A stretch of 64,000 nucleotides of DNA from Flagellimonas pelagia (GTDB taxonomy: Bacteria; Bacteroidota; Bacteroidia; Flavobacteriales; Flavobacteriaceae), in NCBI RefSeq assembly GCF_003584135.1, contig NZ_QXFI01000035.1, positions 62,001 to 126,000 on the forward strand, given 5' to 3'. Under the pieces are notes generated by a model. It saw nothing but the letters and a program-made list of their open reading frames with translations, searched no databases and was not told the DNA's origin. Position numbers and translations under genes: made by a program. How positions within the stretch are numbered: position 1 is the stretch's first letter; each line of letters begins with the position of its first letter. This document shows positions 43,258 to 51,974 of this stretch, one piece after another.

Positions 43258-44901
43258 TTAAGCAGCTAGTATATCAGCTAAAAGCTTTAAATCCTCTATT
43301 AATTGGTTCGAGTTTTGTACCATATCGTTCACTAAACGGGATTTTTCACAAATTGAGTGGAAATTCCCGTTTTTTATTTCCTTCAAATTACCTGAAAACG
43401 AATTGATTGCGCCAAAAATTTTGTTGACCCGAAAAGTTTGAACTGCTTTGTTTTTGAAGTCATACACAATCCCGTCGGGGAACACCATATATTGTATAGC
43501 CCTTTTTGTTTCCAAATCCCCTAACTTCCATAAATACGGTAAGTTACAAGCGTAATCGAGTGCCATTTTTACTGACTTTTTGAGGTTTGAACTATTTATC
43601 CCGCTATTCTCCAATTTCATCTCCAATTTCCTTTGTTTAGCTTTCAGTTCAGGCATAAAAAGATCATATTGGGACTTTGTGATTTCGTTCAGCAAAACGA
43701 ATCTTCTTTCCAATGTATTTATCTGCTCTCCGATTTGAGCGAGTTCTTTGGTCAATCGTTTTTGGTCGTTAAGTGCTTCTTGATTGTTAGCCAACAAGGT
43801 ATCGTGTATGATATCGGTCAAAGGTTCGATATACTTTTTATCGGCTATGGTATACCTGTTCAAAACATTTATAAACTCTTCATGAAGCTTTTTTGCACTT
43901 CTGCTTTCCCTGCTTCCCTTACGCCTGTTCTTGTAATAATATAGCCCCTTTTTCTTCACGATAAACCCAGTATAAGGTGTCCCACAAACCGAAGATCTGA
44001 CAAACTGTTTTAATGGCAGATTTTCATCGTCGTACGAATATTTCTTGGGTGTATCTCCCTCGTGAAGTAGATTATGGATCTTTAAAAAGATTTCTTTCGA
44101 TATCAGGGCCTCGTGTTTTCCTTGAATCACTTCTCCAGGAATTAGGCTATTGACAATAAGTCCACAATAGAATGGATTTCTAAAAAGATCGGTCAATTTC
44201 TTTGCATGTATGTCCAGGCCCTTTTCTTTGAGCCGTTTTGCAATCTCGACATGGGACATATTGGCATTAGCCTTCCATAAAAAAGCTTGCTTCAACAATT
44301 TTCCTTCTTCGGTAATTACGAAATTCGGGACCTTTCCTTTCCCAGGATTTGTATTGGTATATCCAAATGGGTAGGCTCCCGTCCAATGCCCTCTTCGTAG
44401 CTTCTCCCGCATTCCCGTAATGGATTTGTCCCTACGAACCTGATTGTCGAAGTGGGAGAACATATGGTATAGGTTTTCTTGAAAGGTCCCAGCACTCGTG
44501 GTTACATCGATTTCCTGGGTGGCCGAAATAACGGCCACTCCCTGCTTTTTTAACTGTTCGCTGATATAGGCTCCGTTCGCTCCCGTACGTGAAAACCTAT
44601 CGTAGGAATAGACAATGATATAGCCAATGTTCTTTCTCCTTTTGACATATTTCAACATCCTTTGAAATTCCCTACGTTCATCGCTCTTTGCGGATTCATA
44701 GGTTCCCCCGAAATATTCCAGAACTTCCAATTCCTTTCGAAGTGCATACTCCTGGCAATATTTAAGTTGGGTGCTGAGACTGGCATTTTTGTCAAATTGC
44801 TCTTTACTAGAAACACGGGTGTAGATAACGGCCGTATTGTTTTTCCCTATAATCCTTCCCTTTTCCCTTTTGGCAAATTGACTGAATACCTCTAAGTTCA
44901 T
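43258..44901 (-). CDS. Large serine recombinase (element integrase), decayed zinc ribbon
   Basis: From Met at 44901 (MNLEVFSQFAK) it has 547 residues. The resolvase-type catalytic domain has the Ser in YTRVSSKEQ (about residue 28) and the arginine segments YDRFSRTGANGAYI; the recombinase and coiled-coil regions follow. In the zinc-ribbon region the expected four Cys appear as RSSVCGTPYTG ... YYKNRRKGSRES, so only one remains. Likely integrates the adjacent mobilizable module. Its start overlaps the stop of a small ORF by 4 bp (ATGA). Confidence 0.85.
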   Translation of the reverse strand: MNLEVFSQFAKREKGRIIGKNNTAVIYTRVSSKEQFDKNASLSTQLKYCQEYALRKELEVLEYFGGTYESAKSDERREFQRMLKYVKRRKNIGYIIVYSYDRFSRTGANGAYISEQLKKQGVAVISATQEIDVTTSAGTFQENLYHMFSHFDNQVRRDKSITGMREKLRRGHWTGAYPFGYTNTNPGKGKVPNFVITEEGKLLKQAFLWKANANMSHVEIAKRLKEKGLDIHAKKLTDLFRNPFYCGLIVNSLIPGEVIQGKHEALISKEIFLKIHNLLHEGDTPKKYSYDDENLPLKQFVRSSVCGTPYTGFIVKKKGLYYYKNRRKGSRESRSAKKLHEEFINVLNRYTIADKKYIEPLTDIIHDTLLANNQEALNDQKRLTKELAQIGEQINTLERRFVLLNEITKSQYDLFMPELKAKQRKLEMKLENSGINSSNLKKSVKMALDYACNLPYLWKLGDLETKRAIQYMVFPDGIVYDFKNKAVQTFRVNKIFGAINSFSGNLKEIKNGNFHSICEKSRLVNDMVQNSNQLIEDLKLLADILAA

Positions 44902-45071
44902 ATGTTCCCTTTTTGGACATGGCGGCAAACTATGTTGGCGAGTTCCCTGAGTTGCTCCAAGATTTTTTCCGCTTCTTCCTCCGAATAATCCTCAAACCCT
45001 TTAAATGTCTTGAGCCATGTGCTGTTGAATGTTCTGTTTTTCTGCCTTTGTTCAATGATTGTGTTGGACAT
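44898..45071 (-). CDS. 57-residue small protein coupled to the serine recombinase
   Basis: An ORF below the usual length threshold. It starts MSNTIIEQRQK, has an acidic helix FEDYSEEEAEKILEQLREL, and ends CRHVQKGNI. The stop overlaps the recombinase start (ATGA), so it is translationally coupled. Possible recombination accessory factor, inferred from coupling only. Confidence 0.6.
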   Translation of the reverse strand: MSNTIIEQRQKNRTFNSTWLKTFKGFEDYSEEEAEKILEQLRELANIVCRHVQKGNI

Positions 45072-45207
45072 TTCCATTAAATAGCAGTAGCTCCTTTATC
45101 TTGTATGGTCACTACCGTATTTGTATAAGCAGGCTTTAATTTACCTTTTTAAACTATTTAAATCCAGTATCGGATGACAATTTTATCCATTGAATATTAA
45201 TGGTTGG

Positions 45208-45498
45208 TTAACTTCTTTTAGTTTTTCCTGAAGGGGAGACTTTTTTCCTGAATATCCTGTTTACACAAACAATCTTACCATTGCTTTGTTTGATTTCCAA
45301 GTTCTGAAAATCATGTTGCTTCAACAGGTCTATAATTCGCTCTCCTGTATGCATCCTCTCAAGACCTTCAATAACATCTACCTCTCCATTTTTGATAATC
45401 AGTTTGATGGATATGAACCTTTTGTTCCGTATCATTTCCAACACTTGGATCTCGGAGGGGGCCAGTTCTAATGATTCTTGTTTATTTATGTTTTTCAT
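45208..45498 (-). CDS. Small hypothetical protein of the mobilizable module
   Basis: A 96-residue basic protein with a helix-turn-helix-like middle (LAPSEIQVLEMIRNKRFISIKLIIK) and a very basic C terminus (FRKKVSPSGKTKRS), consistent with nucleic acid binding. I cannot assign a family. It lies between the relaxase and the recombinase, starting 11 bp after the relaxase stop, so it is probably co-transcribed with the mob genes. The gap 45072-45207 shows no gene. Confidence 0.5.
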   Translation of the reverse strand: MKNINKQESLELAPSEIQVLEMIRNKRFISIKLIIKNGEVDVIEGLERMHTGERIIDLLKQHDFQNLEIKQSNGKIVCVNRIFRKKVSPSGKTKRS

Positions 45499-45509
45499 AT
45501 GCCTAAATT

Positions 45510-46559
45510 CTACCGGTTCAACCCTTTCTTTTTCTTTGTTCTTTTGGACTTTTTCTTGTTAATATCATCCTTGAGTTCCAGTTTGAAAGGATTCCACTCA
45601 GCTTCTTCCAATAAAGGCTCGACTACTCCATTTCCTTTAATTTCTCCCACATAACTTTTTGATTGTTGAGCAGAATTTTCAGTGCTTTTTGCAATCCCAT
45701 TATTTCTTGGTTCAACCTTGACTGTTCCATCATCGTTTCCTTCGCCAATTTTATCAGTTCCTCGTTCTTTTCCATTAGCCGACAGTATAACTGAACGGTC
45801 TCTTGTTTGCTCATAATCGATTTGTTTTACGATACTGTTCCATGAAAAATTTTTACCAAGGGTACTGCCTTTATATACTATGCCCTGATAGTTGAATGAA
45901 ATGCCCGAAACCCTTCCTGTGGTTATGCTAATGTTGAATCTTGGCGATATACTTAGCTCTTGCAGTAATTTGACAAATTCAGTTGTATCCGTTGCCCTTG
46001 AAATTGCCAAACCAATCCGCTCCTGTAGGATAAGTTTGATAGGTACATCGCCTGTTCTAAGGGTTTTCTCTATTTCCTTATGATCAAGTGATTTTTTTGC
46101 ACTGGCTTTTGTTGAAATTTGGGTCAGTCCATAATTCCTTTCCAGACCATTGAGCACTTCCCGGCTTCTTCTTTTAATGTTACTATCATTTGTTATCCTA
46201 CCCGAATACCTTACCCTATTGGCCACTATATGGATATGTTCGTGTTCTGTGTCGGTATGGCGGTACATAATGAACTGGTTGTTATCGAAACCCATTTTCA
46301 TCAGATAGTCGCATCCCAATGAAGCAAATTCTTTATCGTCCAATTGGTCAGAGTACGGCAAGTTCAAGGAAACATGGAGGGCCGCATTCCCAAGTCCCGG
46401 ACGCAATTGCCTGATCAAATTGAATTCCTGTGTCATGTTTACCGCTGTGGAATGCTCTATATTGGAATCGATGACATATCCTACTCCTTCGTTTACCTTT
46501 TTTTCATTGTAGACCAGAACACCATAAAAATCCTTCCCTATTGTTATCTTACCTATCAT
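45510..46559 (-). CDS. Relaxase/mobilization nuclease (second mob module)
   Basis: A 349-residue relaxase. The start MIGKITIGKDFYGVLVYNEKK fits the family, and the histidine cluster TEHEHIHIVANRV (about residue 110) is the metal motif. The C terminus is basic (KKSKRTKKKKG). It is much diverged from the first relaxase in this window, so two mob systems are present. It overlaps the MobC-like gene by 11 bp. Confidence 0.85.
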   Translation of the reverse strand: MIGKITIGKDFYGVLVYNEKKVNEGVGYVIDSNIEHSTAVNMTQEFNLIRQLRPGLGNAALHVSLNLPYSDQLDDKEFASLGCDYLMKMGFDNNQFIMYRHTDTEHEHIHIVANRVRYSGRITNDSNIKRRSREVLNGLERNYGLTQISTKASAKKSLDHKEIEKTLRTGDVPIKLILQERIGLAISRATDTTEFVKLLQELSISPRFNISITTGRVSGISFNYQGIVYKGSTLGKNFSWNSIVKQIDYEQTRDRSVILSANGKERGTDKIGEGNDDGTVKVEPRNNGIAKSTENSAQQSKSYVGEIKGNGVVEPLLEEAEWNPFKLELKDDINKKKSKRTKKKKGLNR

Positions 46560-46896
46560 TGTTCGAGATATTTGATTTGAGCTGTTTCAATAACATTTTT
46601 ACCTCCTCCAATTGTATATGGATGCTGAAAGGGTCACGGATACCTGAGTTCGAGACCCTAGCGAGTTGGTTCAGGTTGTTTCCCATCCGACTCAGCTCGA
46701 CAAACAGTTTCCGGTCCAACGGATCTACCTTTTTCTTTGGTAGGGGTTTTCCTGTACATTTTCTTCGGATATATTCGGCTATGGACAATCCAATTGTCTT
46801 CGCATTGTTTCCAATGATCAAGTGTTCGCTTTGTGAAACCCTGAAGGCGATGACAATCGTCCTTTGTTTTGATATGTCCTTTTTAGGTCTTGCCAT
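46549..46896 (-). CDS. MobC-like relaxosome accessory protein (second mob module)
   Basis: A 115-residue basic protein: ribbon-helix-helix-like N terminus (QRTIVIAFRVSQSEHLIIG), then SIAEYIRRKCTGKP and ELSRMGNNLNQLARV, the RMGNNLNQ mark of MobC-family relaxosome proteins. It starts 3 bp before the putative oriT region and overlaps the relaxase start by 11 bp. Confidence 0.82.
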   Translation of the reverse strand: MARPKKDISKQRTIVIAFRVSQSEHLIIGNNAKTIGLSIAEYIRRKCTGKPLPKKKVDPLDRKLFVELSRMGNNLNQLARVSNSGIRDPFSIHIQLEEVKMLLKQLKSNISNNDR

Positions 46897-46930
46897 TTTC
46901 CATGAATTTGGTATTGCTCAAAAGGTCATT

Positions 46931-47065
46931 TGTAAACGAAGTGCGCAGTTTTTGTTTACAAAAACACAACTTGCTTCGTGACCTCCGATTAATTATATGA
47001 CAAACCTATGGCCTATGGTTTGTTTGCAAGGGATTTGCCGTACACGGTCTTATGTACGGCAAATC
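46931..47065. other. Candidate oriT region of the second mob module
   Basis: The 46897-47070 gap upstream of mobC holds TGTAAAC (46931-46937) with GTTTACA (46954-46960), and ACGAAG (46936-46941) with CTTCGT (46974-46979), around an AAGTGCGC core (46939-46946). Next is a perfect 13-bp hairpin GATTTGCCGTACA (47032-47044) with TGTACGGCAAATC (47053-47065), loop 8 nt. The AAGTGCGC core resembles known nic-region cores of MOBQ-type plasmids. Inference from layout. Confidence 0.5.
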
Positions 47066-48379
47066 ATCGGAGGGCATTTTCAGAAGGAAAAATCTAAAAA
47101 CTAAAGTAAACGAACCAAGGGATTTCCGGGGAAAGTCGAAAAAACGGCCAATACATTCCTATTTACAAGGTTTTGCCTTATTGTGCCGACGGTCCAATTT
47201 TTGTCTTGATCAAGCAAAATGAATAATATATTGACAGTGATAGACTCTGAATTATTTCATCCGAGACAATCTTAATTTTCGTATGGACCAAAAATGGGAA
47301 GGGAGAAAAATATAAATGGGGTGAAAGGAAACGTGAAAATTTGTCATTATCCAAAACCGTGGCGGAACACAGATCCAAAAAGACTTGCTTTCAAACTTGT
47401 CAAATACCGCAGTTCAGAACTCAAAACATCTTTACCATCTTTAAAGCAATGATATGATCCATCCTTGATCAGTATATTCCATATCATAGTATGCCATGAT
47501 AACTAAGATGAAATGGACAGGCCAAACACCAGTGCCCCTTGATTCTACGTAGGTAATTGGTATACTCGGTTATTAGGTGGATTTCGCTAAAGACTATGTC
47601 CATTTCCACTATAAATAGGATTATTTAAACAAATGAACATTCGTATGGACATATATATGTATGATTGTACAAATGTACGATCGTATAAACCTATGAATAT
47701 GTAATTATTTATAAACAATTACACTGTTCCAATGTTATTTTTGAATTGGCCATATGGACTTTCAGTCTATCAAAGGGTAATCCGGAATTGGGGAGCATGG
47801 AACATTGGTGCAGGATGCAGGGTTAGCAATGTTCCTTTCACATGAATTGAGCCGAATAAATAAGGGGTCTGTTTGTAGGAAATAAATGTCCGCCCATACT
47901 TCCGTGATCTTATTTACGAAAGGTGGGAGAAATGATTTTGGTTAGCCGTACCTGTTCACACTATGATGATTGGGTCTCGAGATTATACGATTTATGATAA
48001 AGTTTAGGGAGAAATATCACCCCTTTTTTCTTTCTCCCTTTCCACAAAAAAGCACCCGAAGGGTGCCAGTATGTAGATTTTATGCACTGATTAATTTCCA
48101 TAGTCATTTCCAAGTTAAAAGTGCTTCTTGATTTATTATTAAATAGTATACTTTTAGTTGAAGTAGCACAATCAGGTGACGACGATACTGTATCCCGTCC
48201 AAAAGCCCTACCTTGATTATGGATATCACCGGAAACTGTCATGGAAGATAGGGACAGGGACCATAGATTCCCGGATAACGGAAATTGACAATCTGTAGAG
48301 AGGGGGGTACGCCCTCAACTAGGGGATGCAGGACCTTTCCAATTCACGGACTTCTTACAGTTTGTGAGGGAAAAATAAT
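47066..48379. other. About 1.3 kb without a convincing gene
   Basis: AT-rich and GC-rich patches alternate, and the open frames present (for example leftward 47178-47378 and 47961-48242) have no coding character. The stretch 47630-47710 holds short palindromic elements such as GATTGTAC-AAAT-GTACGATC. It probably marks the junction between the mobile region and the sugar locus. Confidence 0.5.
48046..48066 (-). terminator. Orphan leftward intrinsic terminator
   Basis: Read leftward, a GCACCC-TTC-GGGTGC stem is followed by six T residues (AAAAAA at 48046-48051 on the plus strand). No leftward gene is seen upstream of it, so it may be a relic of a lost gene or end an unannotated small RNA. Confidence 0.55.
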
Positions 48380-48393
48380 TTTAAACGTTTAAA
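48380..48393. promoter_or_regulatory. LacI operator in front of lacI
   Basis: Perfect 14-bp palindrome TTTAAACGTTTAAA, 16 bp before the lacI ATG. The same core (TTAAACGTTTAA) recurs at 49481-49492 and 58054-58065. It fits a LacI-family CG-centred operator and suggests autoregulation. Confidence 0.7.
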
Positions 48394-48409
48394 TATTTAT
48401 ATTCGTAGC

Positions 48410-49417
48410 ATGAAAAAAAGGGTTTCCTTAAAAGATATTGCAAAAGAAGCAGGAGTGTCCATAGCTACGGTATCCTACGTTCTTTCCAAGCAGAACAACA
48501 CGGGAATCAGTCGTGAGGTCACCGAACGGATAAAACGGATCGCCGCAGAACTCAATTACCGGCCAAATCAGATTGCCAAAAGTCTCCAAAGTGGCAAGAG
48601 CCATACCATAGGATTGATAGTTGCGGATATTTCGAACCCCTTTTTCGCACTGATTGCCAGGATTGTTGAGGACGAGGCCAAGAAGCACGGCTATACCGTC
48701 ATCTTTGGGAGTTCTGATGAAAAGGCTTCCAAATCTGCCGATCTGATCAAGTTTTTGCTCAATCGTCAAGTGGATGGTTTTATCATTGCACCTGCTGAAG
48801 GATCCAAAGACCAAATCGAATATTTGAAGGCACAAAATGTACCCCTAGTTTTGATCGATCGTTATTTTCCCAAGCTTGAGACCAATTATGTGGTTATAGA
48901 GAACTATTTGGCAAGTTTTGAGGCGACCGGACGATTATTGGCCAATGGGAACAATAGAATCGGGATGGTGGCCTATGCAACTGAAATGCAGCACATGCAG
49001 GAACGTATAAGGGGATATCGGGATGCCCTGGCCCAAGATGGTATATCAGATACATTTGTACATGAAATCAAGTTTTCTGCCATTCAAAGTGAAGTGGAGG
49101 GGGCGGTCGATCAAATGCTGAACATGAACGACCCTGTAGACGCCATATTCTTTGCCACCAACACACTTGGAATCATAGGATTGAAATATCTGAACAGATT
49201 GAAAGTATCCATACCAAAGGATGTTTCAGTGATCGTATTTGATGAAAGCGAGGCATTCGACTTTTTTTATTGCCCATTGACCTATGTAAAGCAACCTCTC
49301 CATGATATGGCGAAAAAAGCGGTCGAGGTACTGGTGGAACAAATTGCCGATCCCAACAAGGGATTCCATAAAATCAAGTTGGGAGCAAAGCTGGTACTGG
49401 GCGATTCCTGCGCTTGA
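48410..49417 (+). CDS. LacI family transcriptional regulator
   Basis: A 335-residue LacI protein: N-terminal HTH SLKDIAKEAGVSIATVSYVLS (residues 5-25), hinge helix NQIAKSLQSGKSHTIGL, then the periplasmic-binding-like sensor (residues 60-330). It would repress the downstream sugar genes and release on a sugar or phosphosugar ligand. Matching palindromes lie before its own gene, before the GH172 gene and before susC. Start set at the first ATG, directly at the HTH. Confidence 0.9.
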   Translation: MKKRVSLKDIAKEAGVSIATVSYVLSKQNNTGISREVTERIKRIAAELNYRPNQIAKSLQSGKSHTIGLIVADISNPFFALIARIVEDEAKKHGYTVIFGSSDEKASKSADLIKFLLNRQVDGFIIAPAEGSKDQIEYLKAQNVPLVLIDRYFPKLETNYVVIENYLASFEATGRLLANGNNRIGMVAYATEMQHMQERIRGYRDALAQDGISDTFVHEIKFSAIQSEVEGAVDQMLNMNDPVDAIFFATNTLGIIGLKYLNRLKVSIPKDVSVIVFDESEAFDFFYCPLTYVKQPLHDMAKKAVEVLVEQIADPNKGFHKIKLGAKLVLGDSCA

Positions 49418-49472
49418 TCCCGATCAATCTTCAATAAATACCCTATGTTAAAATCAAATTATAAAAAAATAA

Positions 49473-49504
49473 TTTGTTACTTAAACGTTTAAATAATATA
49501 TTTG
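49473..49504 (+). promoter_or_regulatory. Promoter with embedded LacI operator
   Basis: TTTG (49473-49476), 20 nt, then TATATTTG (49497-49504) is a full Bacteroidota promoter. The operator TTAAACGTTTAA (49481-49492) lies between the two boxes, so the LacI protein would block RNA polymerase. The GH172 gene starts 49 bp downstream. Confidence 0.75.
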
Positions 49505-49553
49505 AATGCGACATTGATAATATTTTATTGAATTATTGAACAAAACCGTACCA

Positions 49554-50723
49554 ATGACCATTAAAAAATACAGAGTTATTAATCTTTCCCTGACCTTGGC
49601 CCTATCCTTTCTTTCTATGGCTTCAATGGCACAGACCAACGATTCGTACAATGGCCTGAATCCAAATTTGGGCAATATATATAGATTGTCCGATGCAAAA
49701 ACACGATCCATAAGCCCTGAAAATTTTGACGGTACCCCAGGTAAGGGCGGTATGGCTGAATTGGGAGATGGCACGGGAAGCCATGCGGCCCGGGAACTGG
49801 GCCAAGGTTGGAAAGTGAGTCCCTCTGTAAAGATAGGGCCGGGGGAGACCTTTACCTTGGCGGAAATAGAAGAGGAGGGGGCCATACAGCATATTTGGAT
49901 GACCCCTACTGGAAACTGGCGTTTTTCGATATTGCGGTTTTACTGGGACGGGGAGGAAGAGCCTTCGGTGGAAGTTCCGGTAGGGGATTTTTTCGGAATG
50001 GGATGGGGAGAATATGCCCCTTTGAATTCCTTGCCCATAACGGTGAACCCTGGAAGCGCTTTCAATTCCTATTGGCCCATGCCCTTTCGAAAAAAGTGCA
50101 GGATCACAATGGAGAATATTGGCACCGAAGAAATGTACCTGTACTACCAGGTAGATTACACACTGACCAAGGTGCCAAAAGATGCGGCGTACTTCCATGC
50201 ACAATTTAGAAGGAGCAGCCCCACGGTGGGTTCCATCCATACCTTGGTGGATGGTATAAAGGGGAAAGGGCATTATGTGGGCACCTATATGGCATGGCAG
50301 GTCAACAACAGGGGTTGGTGGGGAGAAGGGGAGATCAAATTTTATATGGACGGGGATAAAAAGTTCCCGACCATTGCGGGAACCGGGACCGAAGATTATT
50401 TTTTGGGGTCGTACAATTTTGAGAACAAGAGGGAAAAAGCGTATGAAAGCTACTCCACGCCCTATGCAGGACTCCACCAGATCATAAAGCCAGATGGTCT
50501 CTATGATTCCCAACAACGTTTTGGACTTTATCGATGGCATGTACAAGATCCCATACGGTTCGATAAAGATTTAAAGATCACGATACAGGATTTGGGATGG
50601 AGGAGCGACCACAGGTATCTACAACAGAAATCCGATATAAGTTCAGTGGTGTTTTGGTACCAGACCGAACCCCATGCCCATTTTCCAAAACTTCCCTCAA
50701 AGAATGACCTTGAGGTCAATTAG
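49554..50723 (+). CDS. GH172 (DUF2961) family glycosidase, secreted
   Basis: From ATG 49554 a 389-residue protein; the N terminus (about residues 1-26) is a signal peptide ending SMAQT. DUF2961/GH172 marks: PVGDFFGMGWGEYA, FNSYWPMPFRKKC, FHAQFRR, and the Glu-bearing WWGEGEIKFYMDGD and GTGTEDYF. These two Glu sites, about 22 apart, fit the catalytic pair reported for GH172. Known GH172 enzymes act on alpha-D-fructofuranosyl or alpha-D-arabinofuranosyl links. It is the first gene after the LacI-controlled promoter. Confidence 0.82.
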   Translation: MTIKKYRVINLSLTLALSFLSMASMAQTNDSYNGLNPNLGNIYRLSDAKTRSISPENFDGTPGKGGMAELGDGTGSHAARELGQGWKVSPSVKIGPGETFTLAEIEEEGAIQHIWMTPTGNWRFSILRFYWDGEEEPSVEVPVGDFFGMGWGEYAPLNSLPITVNPGSAFNSYWPMPFRKKCRITMENIGTEEMYLYYQVDYTLTKVPKDAAYFHAQFRRSSPTVGSIHTLVDGIKGKGHYVGTYMAWQVNNRGWWGEGEIKFYMDGDKKFPTIAGTGTEDYFLGSYNFENKREKAYESYSTPYAGLHQIIKPDGLYDSQQRFGLYRWHVQDPIRFDKDLKITIQDLGWRSDHRYLQQKSDISSVVFWYQTEPHAHFPKLPSKNDLEVN

Positions 50724-50734
50724 ATATTACATCC

Positions 50735-51967
50735 ATGAAAACAAGAATAACGGTACTTGTACTAGTGTTTGGAACGATACTATCGTGCAGACTAAAGAAC
50801 GATCCCAAACCAGATGATGCCCATAAGATGAAATCAACCATTACTTCTCAGGAAGACAGTTTCGGCAGGGACGTGGCCTTTTTGACCCAGTGGGACCCGG
50901 ATATGGTCATATTGCATTCCAATGATGCCAAAGTGGCGGTTTCCCCCAAGTATCAGGCAAAAGTGTTTACATCCACGGCATCGGGAGACCATGGCAAAAG
51001 CTTGGGCTGGATCAATTATGATGCTTTTGGCAAAAAAGACCCCCACATGAATGCTTATGGGGGGGAGAACCGGTTTTGGTTGGGCCCGGAAGGCAATGCT
51101 TTCTCCTTTTATTTCAGCCCGGGCAAGGAGTTCTCCTTTGAGAATTGGAGAACCCCCCCACCCATAGATAGTGAGCCGTGGAATTTGAAGGAACTGACCG
51201 GGACCGAAGTGGCCATGGAACTGGAAATGGAACTGAAAAATTATGCCGATCATGACTTTAAGATCAAAGCGGAAAGAAGGGTGGCCTTGCTTTCCACAGC
51301 GGAAATTGAAGACTTGCTGGAAGTTAAAGTGGATGGGCTCCAATCTGTCGGTTACAAGACAGAAAACAAGATAACCAATATGGGCAAAGGGCCTTGGACC
51401 AAAGAAACAGGAGCGCCATGCATCTGGATGTTGGACATGTTTCCCCCTTCTGATGATACCATGATCTTTATACCCTATCAAGATGGGGTTGGGGGCAAGG
51501 TGGCCACAACCGATTATTTTGGTGAAATACCGAATGATCGGATCAGCTATGACCGTGGAATGCTCTTTTTCAAGGCGGATGGCAAGTCAAGGGGAAAATT
51601 GGGGATTCCACCGATAAGGGCAACCCATCTGGCCGGCAGCTATGACGCTGTGAACCATGTATTGACCATCACTGTTTTTGATATTGATCCCAATGCTGTT
51701 TATCTGAACCAGGAATGGAACATACAATCGGATCCGTTCAAAGGGGATGCCATCAATGCATACAATGATGGCCCTTTGCAGGATGGGGCACAAATGGGCC
51801 CGTTCTATGAACTGGAAAGCGTTTCGCCAGCAGCTTTTTTGGCCCCAATGGAATCGTTGTCGCATGACCACACGGTATTGCATTTCACAGGAGGGCCCCA
51901 ACATCTTGATAAGGTCGTTGGAAAAGTTTTTGGAACAACGATCGAAGAAATCACAAACTCTTTATAA
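50735..51967 (+). CDS. DUF6786-like lipoprotein
   Basis: A 410-residue protein with a lipoprotein signal ([10 protein letters not shown]; lipobox Cys about 18). The mature part has a beta-rich, aldose-epimerase-like look ([43 protein letters not shown]). It resembles DUF6786 proteins of flavobacterial sugar loci. It may be a mutarotase-like or a sugar-binding surface protein; not assigned further. It lies 11 bp after the GH172 gene and 7 bp before fucI. Confidence 0.6.
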   Translation: MKTRITVLVLVFGTILSCRLKNDPKPDDAHKMKSTITSQEDSFGRDVAFLTQWDPDMVILHSNDAKVAVSPKYQAKVFTSTASGDHGKSLGWINYDAFGKKDPHMNAYGGENRFWLGPEGNAFSFYFSPGKEFSFENWRTPPPIDSEPWNLKELTGTEVAMELEMELKNYADHDFKIKAERRVALLSTAEIEDLLEVKVDGLQSVGYKTENKITNMGKGPWTKETGAPCIWMLDMFPPSDDTMIFIPYQDGVGGKVATTDYFGEIPNDRISYDRGMLFFKADGKSRGKLGIPPIRATHLAGSYDAVNHVLTITVFDIDPNAVYLNQEWNIQSDPFKGDAINAYNDGPLQDGAQMGPFYELESVSPAAFLAPMESLSHDHTVLHFTGGPQHLDKVVGKVFGTTIEEITNSL

Positions 51968-51974
51968 ACAAACA

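Noticed and set aside
45072-45207. Peptide fragment ending GATAI just upstream of the small coupled ORF
   Set aside because: A leftward frame of about 20 codons ending in TAA is too short and is bounded by stops; it could be chance.
47178-47378. Leftward 66-codon open frame
   Set aside because: No recognisable domain, no plausible promoter and poor composition; it lies in the gene-free stretch.
47961-48242. Leftward 93-codon open frame
   Set aside because: It reads through the orphan terminator stem and shows no protein-like pattern.
49623-50546. Leftward 307-codon open frame opposite the first GH172 gene
   Set aside because: It is the antisense shadow of a clearly coding gene with signal peptide and family marks on the forward strand.
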